A stretch of DNA of 30,770 nucleotides from JAPLKX01 sp035530195. GTDB taxonomy: Bacteria > Hydrogenedentota > Hydrogenedentia > Hydrogenedentales > SLHB01. A program made the translations under genes and the position numbers. Shown here one piece after another: positions 21,674-27,964 of this stretch (positions are counted from its first letter, which is position 1; each line of letters opens with the position of its first letter). The stretch covers positions 1-30,770 of the forward strand of contig DATKVG010000025.1 of the NCBI GenBank assembly GCA_035530195.1. The letters are read 5' to 3'. The notes under the pieces are model-generated. The model saw only the letters and a program-made list of their open reading frames with translations, searched no databases and was not told the origin of the DNA.

Positions 21674-23509
21674 ATGAAACGATTATGCATTGTGCTGTTT
21701 CTGACCGTGCTTCTGACCGGTTTCACGTTTTCAGCCGTGGCGGCAGACGTTACCCTGACCATAACGGTCAACGGCGAAGGGACGACGGACCCAGCCCCAG
21801 GCGTCCACACGTACATCAAGGGCACAAAAGTCACGGTCACGGCCTACCCGGCGGACGGCTGGGAATTCGTGAATTGGACCGGCTCGCTAACCAGTACCGA
21901 CAACCCCGTCACTATCCGACTGAACAAAAGCAAAACGCTGACGGCAAACTTCACGTATTCGGGCCCGCCCATGTACACGTTGACCACCTCGGTGGTTGGC
22001 GAGGGTACGGTAACGCCGGCCGGCGCCACCCAGTACGAGTCCGGCACGATTGTCGATGTATCCGCCGACCCCGCTGAAAACTGGGTGTTCGACCACTGGG
22101 AAGGCGCGCTCAGCGGGTCCACCAACCCAACCACTATCCTGATGGATGGTGACAAGTCGGTCACCGGCGTGTTCACCGAAGAAGTGCCGCCTCCCGATCC
22201 GCACATGGCGCTTTACAATTATGTGATGGCGCCGGATCCGAACTACGCATGGAACCAGTACGCGACCGAGTCGCAGTTCCTGTATACCAACTACTTCATT
22301 GACATGACGTCGCAACAGTGGCGCACCGCCGAGGAAGTAGACCGCCCGATCTGGCAGCACTACCTGATCCTGACCGTGGGCTGGTTCACGGGGGACACCT
22401 GCATCATCCTCATCGACGGCGGGAGCAATGGCGGGGAGCCGCCGACGACGGGCGACCCCACGATTGGCCAGGCGTCGTTTGCGTACGGGTTCCCGGTAGC
22501 GGATCTGAAGCAGATCCCGAACCAACCGTTGATGTTTGCAGACGAGCCTGGGGTGTACCGGAGTGAGGATGACATGCTGGCGTACAGCTTCGACAAGTAC
22601 ATCGTGACCAAGGATGAGACGTGGAACGGTCACCTGCCCATGGCGAAAGCGTCAGTCCGCGGCATGGACACGGTTCAGGCCCATTCGTCGAACATTGACG
22701 ACTTCCTGGTGGTCGGCGCATCGAAGCGTGGTTGGACGGCGTGGCTGGTAGCGGCGCTGGATGACGCGCGCATTATCGGCTACGTCCCGATCGTGATACC
22801 CATCCTGAACATAGAACCGCAGATGGACCACCACTGGGAGTCCTATGGGTTCTATTCGTCGGCGGTCCAACCGTATGCGGATTTCGATCTGTTCTGCCGG
22901 CTTAAGACGGAGCCGGGGGCGGAGGATTGGCTGCTGATCGAAGACCCGTACACCTACCTTCCGACGTCTTCGACCATTGCGGACAAGCCCAAGCTGCTCA
23001 TCAACGCCAGCGGCGACCAGTTCTTCATGCCGGATTCGCTCCAGTATTACTGGGGCGACATTCCGGGTCCCGGCACGAAGCACGTCCGCATCATCCCCAA
23101 TGCCAGCCACGGCATGGAAGAAGGGGACTCGTTTGAACAGGCGCTGTATACGGCCCTGGCTTGGGGGACCAAGGTAGACGACGGTGCGGCGCAGCCCGTC
23201 TACGACTGGACCGTCGACGCCAACGGCATCACCATGACGACGGGAAGCACGCCGAGCGGTGGCGTGGTGATGTGGCAGGCGACGAACCCGACGGCGCGTG
23301 ATTTCCGTGTCGAGACGATCGGGACCGTTTGGACGAGCAGCCCGCTGTACGATCAGGGCGGCAATACGTATGTCGGTTATTGCGATCCGCCTGCGGAAGG
23401 CTGGACGGCGTATTTTGTCCAGGTCGATTTCGGGAACGACGAGAAGTACACGTCCGAGATCGTGATTACGCCAGATATCCTGCCGTTTGCTGGCACTCAC
23501 TGCTTGTAG
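21674..23509 (+). CDS. Secreted PhoPQ-activated protein (PqaA)-like alpha/beta hydrolase with two InlB-like repeats
   Basis: 611 residues. A Sec signal (1-24, ending A-V-A-A) is followed by two 70-80-residue modules with the pattern V-x-G-E-G-T ... W-x-F-x-x-W-x-G ... T-x-x-F, the divergent bacterial (InlB B-like) repeat. From about 175 the protein matches the PqaA family: G-A-S-K-R-G-W carries the nucleophile Ser350, S-G-D-Q-F-F-M-P the likely Asp448 and N-A-S-H-G-M the His479, a complete alpha/beta-hydrolase triad. The physiological substrate of this family is unclear; an esterase or peptidase-like role on surface or dietary polymers is possible. AGGAG lies about 9 nt before the ATG. A strong terminator follows the stop. 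Confidence 0.9.
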   Translation: MKRLCIVLFLTVLLTGFTFSAVAADVTLTITVNGEGTTDPAPGVHTYIKGTKVTVTAYPADGWEFVNWTGSLTSTDNPVTIRLNKSKTLTANFTYSGPPMYTLTTSVVGEGTVTPAGATQYESGTIVDVSADPAENWVFDHWEGALSGSTNPTTILMDGDKSVTGVFTEEVPPPDPHMALYNYVMAPDPNYAWNQYATESQFLYTNYFIDMTSQQWRTAEEVDRPIWQHYLILTVGWFTGDTCIILIDGGSNGGEPPTTGDPTIGQASFAYGFPVADLKQIPNQPLMFADEPGVYRSEDDMLAYSFDKYIVTKDETWNGHLPMAKASVRGMDTVQAHSSNIDDFLVVGASKRGWTAWLVAALDDARIIGYVPIVIPILNIEPQMDHHWESYGFYSSAVQPYADFDLFCRLKTEPGAEDWLLIEDPYTYLPTSSTIADKPKLLINASGDQFFMPDSLQYYWGDIPGPGTKHVRIIPNASHGMEEGDSFEQALYTALAWGTKVDDGAAQPVYDWTVDANGITMTTGSTPSGGVVMWQATNPTARDFRVETIGTVWTSSPLYDQGGNTYVGYCDPPAEGWTAYFVQVDFGNDEKYTSEIVITPDILPFAGTHCL

Positions 23510-23536
23510 TTTGTCGTAGTTGCCCCAGAACAAGCC

Positions 23537-23565
23537 GCGGCCCCGATCCCGGGGCCGCGCTTTTT
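23537..23565 (+). terminator. Rho-independent terminator after PqaA-like gene
   Basis: GCGGCCCCG (23537-23545) and CGGGGCCGC (23550-23558) form a perfect 9-bp GC stem with a 4-nt loop, followed after GC by TTTTT (23561-23565). It lies 28 bp after the stop codon. Confidence 0.88.
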
Positions 23566-23703
23566 CCATGATCGTCCTCTTGCAGCCCGTGGCAGAAGTC
23601 TCGTGATGGCGAGCGCGAGCCATTTGGCACGGGATCAAGGCGCGAAACCGTTGGAAAAGTGCCTCCTTTTTCAAGGTTTCGCAACGCAGAGACCGTGACA
23701 AAT

Positions 23704-24071
23704 CTCAGTGCTCCCCAGTTTCAATGTCGTTGCTTATGAGGCGCGTCAAACAGTTCCTGCTAAGGGGCGCTCCTGGCATTGAGTGACCACCATTCCGGCG
23801 ATGAACGCCGCAGGCGTTCAATATGAATAGCCGGCGGTGGCCGAAGGGCACCGCCGGAAACACGCGATACGACCAACCCCGGAAGGGGTTGAATCTAAAG
23901 GGTTTAATAATCGTCTATTCTGCCCCTTGCGGGGTTGTCCACGTGGGATGCGTTCAGGTCCGGAGGCTCCCTGCGGTCGCCTCCGGCTATTCATATTTTT
24001 CCCCTCCGGGGAAATTCCTAAGCCGGACAGCCTGTTTTTCCGGGCCAAGTCAGAAACTGGGGAGCACTGAG
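23704..24071. mobile_element. 368-bp MITE-like element with 19-bp perfect terminal inverted repeats
   Basis: CTCAGTGCTCCCCAGTTTC at 23704-23722 is repeated exactly, inverted, at 24053-24071. Immediately outside lie GTGACAAAT (23695-23703) and GTGGCAAAT (24072-24080), 9-bp direct repeats differing at one base, as expected of a target-site duplication. There is no transposase frame inside, so it would be non-autonomous. The interior is a chain of hairpins. One caution is that the right direct repeat is also the start of the outer inverted arm, so shared ancestry of flanks could mimic a target duplication. IS family not assigned. Confidence 0.65.
23802..24011. repeat. Array of small perfect hairpins with A/T-rich linkers
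   Basis: Hairpins in order: TGAACGCC/GGCGTTCA (23802-23820), CCGGCGGTG/CACCGCCGG (23831-23857), AACCCC/GGGGTT with GGAA loop (23875-23890), CCCC/GGGG with TTGC loop (23923-23934), CCGGAGGC/GCCTCCGG (23960-23986) and CCCC/GGGG with TCC loop (24001-24011). The linker AATATGAATAGCCGG (23820-23834) recurs exactly, inverted, at 23983-23997. Confidence 0.8.
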
Positions 24072-24131
24072 GTGGCAAATGGCCGCGCGCAGACCGCGAC
24101 GACTTTTGCCACGGGCTGCGAGGGGCGTGCC

Positions 24132-24671
24132 TCAATTCGCCCGCTGGATCTCCTTGCCTTCAAACATCAGTTTATCCCCCTCGATGTCCAGGTAGTGAAC
24201 TTCGCCCTTGTCGTCGAAAATCTTGACTCGCTTACCTTCGACAATCCATTTCGCCCTGATTTGGTCGTTGACACGCCAAGTCCCGTCCGGTGCAAACTCC
24301 ACTTCCACCTTCACATTCTGCATCATGCTCTGATTATTCGCCGGGAAATCGGGCTTCCATTTGGTGCCCGCCAGCGTCCGCGCGTTTAACGGTTCCTTGG
24401 GCGGTTCCGCCGGGGCAACCTCGGCGGGCTGTTCCGGGGCGGGCGGTTCTTCAACGGCCGCCGCGGGTTCCTCGACAGGCGCCGGCGGCTCAACTATCGG
24501 CGTAACGGGAGCCGGTTCAGGCGCGGGCGCCGGTAAGGGCGCGGCCGGAGAGTCCACCGGCACAGGCGTCTCCTTGCCCCGCTGCAACATTATCACCGTC
24601 GCTACGACCGCCACGATAATCAGTGCCACCAAAATGAGCATACCTTTGTTTGCCGCGCCCTCTTTTCTCAT
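24132..24671 (-). CDS. Membrane-anchored hypothetical protein with Pro/Ala/Glu-rich linker
   Basis: 179 residues. A short basic N-terminus and one membrane helix (about 11-29) are followed by a 60-residue Pro/Ala/Glu/Val-rich linker (34-95). A small C-terminal domain (97-179) has alternating strands: V-K-V-E-V-E-F-A-P-D-G-T-W, K-W-I-V-E-G-K-R-V-K-I-F-D, Y-L-D-I-E-G-D-K-L. This resembles the lipocalin-like or META-like small beta folds found in envelope proteins, but no family is recognised. The topology suggests a domain held off the membrane by the stiff linker. AAAGGA lies 8 nt before the ATG. Divergent from the nucleotidyltransferase gene. Confidence 0.8.
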   Translation of the reverse strand: MRKEGAANKGMLILVALIIVAVVATVIMLQRGKETPVPVDSPAAPLPAPAPEPAPVTPIVEPPAPVEEPAAAVEEPPAPEQPAEVAPAEPPKEPLNARTLAGTKWKPDFPANNQSMMQNVKVEVEFAPDGTWRVNDQIRAKWIVEGKRVKIFDDKGEVHYLDIEGDKLMFEGKEIQRAN

Positions 24672-24748
24672 TACGAGTCCTTTCTTCTCCTCGCCACCTG
24701 CACTCGGGTTCGTCCTGCGCCAATTGGTAATTACTCAAATGCCCAACC

Positions 24749-24777
24749 AATATAGCATCTTGCGCCGACAACCGCAA
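24749..24777 (-). promoter_or_regulatory. Candidate promoter for the membrane-anchored hypothetical gene
   Basis: On the minus strand, TTGCGG (complement of 24772-24777), a 17-bp spacer and TATATT (complement of 24749-24754, 5 of 6 to consensus). It lies about 80 bp upstream of the ATG in the divergent region. Confidence 0.4.
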
Positions 24778-24823
24778 CAGCACCGTGTATTGATTTTCCA
24801 GTTTTTCCGCCCCCCAGAGCCTT

Positions 24824-24853
24824 TTGCCCGCCACCCGCCGGATCTGCTACAGT
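24824..24853 (+). promoter_or_regulatory. Candidate promoter for the nucleotidyltransferase gene
   Basis: TTGCCC (24824-24829), 18-bp spacer, TACAGT (24848-24853). It would give a leader of about 27 nt before the ATG at 24887. Moderate match only. Confidence 0.35.
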
Positions 24854-24886
24854 CTCGCTGTGGCAATAAGCTAAACGAGAACGGCA

Positions 24887-25840
24887 ATGCCGGCAAAATC
24901 CAACTATCAGGGAGTCATCCTCGCCGCGGGCCACGGGTCGCGCATGGGGCCGTTCGGCAACCTGTTTCCCAAGCCCATCATCCCCATCGCCAACAAGCCG
25001 CTGCTCGTATACCAGCTCGAACACATGAAACGCCTCGGTATCGACGAGGTCATCATCGTCATCGGCCATCTCGGCCATCGCATCACGCAGGTCCTGGGCG
25101 ACGGGAGCCGGTTCGGCGTCCGGATCAAATACGTCGAGCAGGAAAAACGGCTCGGAATCGCCCACGCCGTCGGCCAACTCGAATCCTGCATCGACCGGCC
25201 CTTCATGCTGTTTCTGGGCGACATCTTCTTCGATCTGACCGACCTCGACGCCATGGTACGCGAAATGGAGCAGCATGGCGCCGCCGCCGTACTCGCCGTC
25301 CGCGAAGAAACCGAACCCGAGGCCGTCAAGCGAAACTTCTGCGTCATCACGCGCGACGACGGCTCAGTCCGCCGCGTCATCGAAAAACCCCGCCAACTCC
25401 CCTGCATGACAAAAGGCTGCGGGTTGTATCTGTTCGACCTCGCCATCTTCGACGCCATTCGCCACACGCCCAGAACCGCCATGCGCGACGAATACGAGAT
25501 CACCGACTCGATCCAAATCCTGATCGACTACGAGTACCCCGTCCGCGTTGCGCCCGTCGTCGAGTTCGACATCAACGTCACCTACATCGGCGACCTCATT
25601 ACTTGCTCGCGCCACGTACTCGAACGAAGCAACCTCACCCGCCTCGTTGGCAACGGCTGCCGGCTCGCCTCCGGCGTGGAACTCGTCGAAACCGTGCTGG
25701 GCGACAACGCCGTCATCTCAAAACCGGCCCGGCTCGAACGATGCGTCGTTTTTGCCGGAGTAACGCTGGACGGCGGCATCGATTACGCGGATGCCGTAAT
25801 CACCCAGCAAGGCATTCTCCGCCCCAACCACGAAGCCTAA
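24887..25840 (+). CDS. Sugar-phosphate nucleotidyltransferase (NTP_transferase family)
   Basis: 317 residues. The N-terminal signature G-V-I-L-A-A-G-H-G-S-R-M-G (9-21) and F-P-K-P-I-I-P-I are the NTP-binding loop and lysine of glucose-1-phosphate thymidylyl/uridylyl/adenylyl transferases. L-G-D-I-F-F-D near 110 carries a metal-binding Asp, and V-I-E-K-P is the conserved second-half motif. After about 245 a short hexapeptide-like segment (V-L-G-D-N-A-V-I-S, C-V-V-F-A-G-V-T-L-D-G-G) suggests a left-handed beta-helix tail. It activates a sugar phosphate to an NDP-sugar for glycan synthesis; which nucleotide and sugar cannot be told. A weak GAGA ribosome site precedes the ATG. The gene's last codons (H-E-A-stop) are duplicated beyond a hairpin element. 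Confidence 0.9.
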   Translation: MPAKSNYQGVILAAGHGSRMGPFGNLFPKPIIPIANKPLLVYQLEHMKRLGIDEVIIVIGHLGHRITQVLGDGSRFGVRIKYVEQEKRLGIAHAVGQLESCIDRPFMLFLGDIFFDLTDLDAMVREMEQHGAAAVLAVREETEPEAVKRNFCVITRDDGSVRRVIEKPRQLPCMTKGCGLYLFDLAIFDAIRHTPRTAMRDEYEITDSIQILIDYEYPVRVAPVVEFDINVTYIGDLITCSRHVLERSNLTRLVGNGCRLASGVELVETVLGDNAVISKPARLERCVVFAGVTLDGGIDYADAVITQQGILRPNHEA

Positions 25841-25926
25841 GCGAAAAACGGGGACTGGCTCGCTTTTTCCGGCGGTTTGGGAAAAGCGAGCCTGTCCCCG
25901 CTTTTCGCGCACCACGAAGCCTGAGC
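25827..25926. repeat. Long hairpin element flanked by 16-bp direct repeat of the gene end
   Basis: Arms 25841-25870 and 25880-25908 pair over 29 positions with two mismatches and one bulge around a 9-nt loop. Direct repeats ACCACGAAGCCTRAGC at 25827-25842 and 25911-25926 (15 of 16) bracket it; both include the last codons and stop of the nucleotidyltransferase. An 84-bp unit has therefore been added without damage to the protein. The arms lack a U-tract, but so stable a hairpin may also terminate or protect mRNA. Confidence 0.8.
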
Positions 25927-25928
25927 AC

Positions 25929-25955
25929 ATAGGACCGATAGGTCCGATCCGTCCT
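25929..25955. repeat. Nonanucleotide repeat (ATAGGWCCG) at the 3' end of the MTHFR fusion gene
   Basis: ATAGGACCG, ATAGGTCCG and ATCCGTCCT follow each other and run into the TAG stop of the minus-strand gene. A related 9-nt repeat lies upstream of the same gene (27871). Confidence 0.55.
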
Positions 25956-27795
25956 ATTCAATCACCGCCAGCGCCGTCTCGACATTGCCAAACGGCGCGC
26001 TCACCTGAATGCCCGCAATCCGGTTCCGGATCTTCTCGACGGCCTCCCGCGCGATTGTGATACCGGTCTGCCGTTGCTCGTCTTTGCCTTTCGCCGCGGT
26101 CATCCGTTCCATGATGTCCTCGGGTATCACGACACCGGGCACCTCGTTCTGCAAGAACGCCGCATTCCTGTAGCTGGCCAGCGGCCAGATTCCCGCCAGC
26201 ACCGGGATCTCGAGGTCCTGCACCTTGTCCAGGAACCGCAGCAACGCCTCGCAGTCGAAAACGGGCTGCGTGATGGCAAACTCGGCGCCTGCTTCGACCT
26301 TCTGCCGGAACCGGCGCACCTCTCTGATCTGATCCAACGCCGTCGGGTCGGCCCCGACGCCTATGACGGCGTTCGTCTTTGGCTCGATGGCCTGCCCGCC
26401 AAGGTCAATGCCTTCGTTCAGCCGGCGCTGGACGCCGCACATCCCGATCGAGTCGGTGTCGAACACGCCGCTCGCAAACGGGAAATTGCCCAGCTTGGGC
26501 GGGTCGCCCGTTATGAACAGCAGGTTGCGGATGTCGCACAACGCGCACGCCAGCAGGTCCGCCTGCATCCCGATCAGGTTTCTGTCGCGGCTGCACACGT
26601 GCAGGATCGTTTCGATCATGGCTTCCCGCTGGATGTACAGCGCCGTCATTAACGGCGACAGCCTCGAGCTGGCCCGCGGCCCGTCCGGGATATTGATGGC
26701 ATCCACGCCCCTTTGCCGCAATTCGTTGGCTTTGGCGATCGTGTCGGCGAGGTTGTATCCGCGGGGCGGCACGATCTCGACCGTCGTCACCCACTCTCCA
26801 TGCGCCAGCCTCCACGAAAACCGCGATTTCTCCGGGAACGGCGTGGGCGTCTGCGGGACTACGCCCGCCGCCACCTGAATCTCGAACGTGCGCGCCTTTT
26901 CCTTGGCCAGCGGCCGGATGCGCTGCGCAATCTCCTGGATATGCCTCGGGGTGGTCCCGCAGCAGCCGCCGATGCCACGCACCCCCAAATCGAGGTACCG
27001 CTTCGCGTAGCCCGCGATGTAGTCCGGCGAGCAAAGGTACAACTGCCGCCCACCCACCTCCTTCGGCATCCCCGCGTTCGGCATTACGATCAGTGGGCGG
27101 TCCACCATCTTCATAACCTGCTCCGCCGCCGTCAGCAAAGCGTCCGGTCCCGATCCGCAGTTCATCCCCCACGCCAGCGGCTGGCCGCATCCTTCATCGA
27201 GCGGCGCAAACAGCCGCGACAACGGCTCCCCCGCGCCCGACTCGAGATCGTCATACACCGTGCAACTCAGGATGAACGGAAAGTCAAACTCCGCCATCGT
27301 CCGCGCGCACGTTTCCATCGCCGCGCGCGTCGGCTGCGTCTCGAACAGGATAAAATCCACACCGCCCGCCATCAGTGCCTTCACCTGTTGCCGAACCGCG
27401 TCCTGCGTGTCGCCTTCCGCCTCGCGCGGCACCGGCCCGACCGACCCCGCCACGTACACCTGCCGCGAACCATCCGCGCCGGAACATTTTTCGACAACCT
27501 CCCGGGCCAATTTCGCCGCCGCCAGGTTGATCGCCTCCACCTTGTCGTCCAGCCCGTACTTGCCCAGCAAAATCCGGTTCGCGCCAAACGAGTTCGTCGT
27601 CAGCACGTCCGCGCCCGCATTGGCGTAATCGATATGGATTTCCCGGATAATGTCCGCGTCCGTCAAATTCAGTTCGTCGAAACACCGCAACGTCTGCACG
27701 TCCCGCCGGTAAATCTCCGTGCCCATCGCCCCGTCAAAAATCACCACGCTATCGTGCAACAACTGCTCAAAATCTTTACGTCGCTTCATCGGCAT
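25954..27795 (-). CDS. Bifunctional homocysteine S-methyltransferase / methylenetetrahydrofolate reductase
   Basis: 613 residues. The first half (about 8-300) is a Pfam S-methyl_trans barrel: F-D-G-A-M-G-T-E near 20, T-T-N-S-F-G-A-N, and the zinc cysteines M-N-C213-G-S-G and G-G-C278-C279-G-T-T-P. The second half (about 325-610) is an MTHFR barrel: T-V-E-I-V-P-P-R-G, F-I-T-G-D-P-P-K-L-G and F-A-I-T-Q-P-V-F-D, with flavin and folate sites. The enzyme would reduce methylene- to methyl-tetrahydrofolate and methylate homocysteine (or use another methyl donor) to methionine; the same fusion is known as YitJ in Bacillus. The start at 27795 has GGGAG 6-7 nt upstream; the further ATG at 27831 overlaps the promoter. 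Stands alone, divergent from the esterase gene. Confidence 0.93.
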   Translation of the reverse strand: MPMKRRKDFEQLLHDSVVIFDGAMGTEIYRRDVQTLRCFDELNLTDADIIREIHIDYANAGADVLTTNSFGANRILLGKYGLDDKVEAINLAAAKLAREVVEKCSGADGSRQVYVAGSVGPVPREAEGDTQDAVRQQVKALMAGGVDFILFETQPTRAAMETCARTMAEFDFPFILSCTVYDDLESGAGEPLSRLFAPLDEGCGQPLAWGMNCGSGPDALLTAAEQVMKMVDRPLIVMPNAGMPKEVGGRQLYLCSPDYIAGYAKRYLDLGVRGIGGCCGTTPRHIQEIAQRIRPLAKEKARTFEIQVAAGVVPQTPTPFPEKSRFSWRLAHGEWVTTVEIVPPRGYNLADTIAKANELRQRGVDAINIPDGPRASSRLSPLMTALYIQREAMIETILHVCSRDRNLIGMQADLLACALCDIRNLLFITGDPPKLGNFPFASGVFDTDSIGMCGVQRRLNEGIDLGGQAIEPKTNAVIGVGADPTALDQIREVRRFRQKVEAGAEFAITQPVFDCEALLRFLDKVQDLEIPVLAGIWPLASYRNAAFLQNEVPGVVIPEDIMERMTAAKGKDEQRQTGITIAREAVEKIRNRIAGIQVSAPFGNVETALAVIE

Positions 27796-27821
27796 ATTCG
27801 CTCCCAAAGGTGCTTCCGCCA

Positions 27822-27851
27822 ATTGTAGCATCCCGCCGGGGCCGATGTCCT
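27822..27851 (-). promoter_or_regulatory. Candidate promoter for the MTHFR fusion gene
   Basis: On the minus strand, AGGACA (complement of 27846-27851, 4 of 6 to the -35), an 18-bp spacer and TACAAT (complement of 27822-27827, 5 of 6 to the -10). The leader would be about 20 nt. No SAM or cobalamin riboswitch is visible. Confidence 0.4.
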
Positions 27852-27870
27852 TCCCGAGCGCCCCGCGTTT

Positions 27871-27888
27871 TATACGTCCTATACGTCC
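27871..27888. repeat. Nonanucleotide tandem repeat (TATACGTCC)2
   Basis: Two perfect 9-nt units followed by TATTCC, in the 169-bp divergent spacer between the MTHFR fusion and esterase genes. Confidence 0.7.
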
Positions 27889-27964
27889 TATTCCTTTTCA
27901 CGCGACCCACGCCTTTTTCTTTTACGGACGCCCCTCGTATACACTCTTCCCCAAGGAGGTTCTC

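Larger units (their letters stand above)
23582..24119. repeat. Outer inverted pair of a conserved approx. 49-bp sequence
   Basis: 23582-23630 and 24072-24119 are inverted copies. The outer 19 bp (GCAGCCCGTGGCARAAGTC) match at 18 of 19 and the inner end (GCCATTTGSCAC) at 11 of 12, with a diverged middle. Between the left arm and the inner element is a further hairpin at 23642-23682, GCGAAACC...GGTTTCGC, whose stem continues inward with TTGGAAAAG/CTTTTTCAA. The region contains no credible gene; a frame across it on the plus strand is repeat-derived. Confidence 0.7.

Noticed and set aside
23823..24389. Plus-strand frame of 188 codons over the hairpin element
   Set aside because: It runs through palindromes and into the antisense of the hypothetical protein; stops are absent by chance and composition is repeat-derived.
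25841..25908. Ordinary rho-independent terminator
   Set aside because: The hairpin lacks a U-tract on either strand and is bracketed by a 16-bp direct repeat, which a simple terminator would not explain.
27796..27964. SAM or cobalamin riboswitch before the methionine-synthesis fusion gene
   Set aside because: The predicted leader is only about 20 nt, and none of the conserved helices or boxes of these riboswitches is visible.
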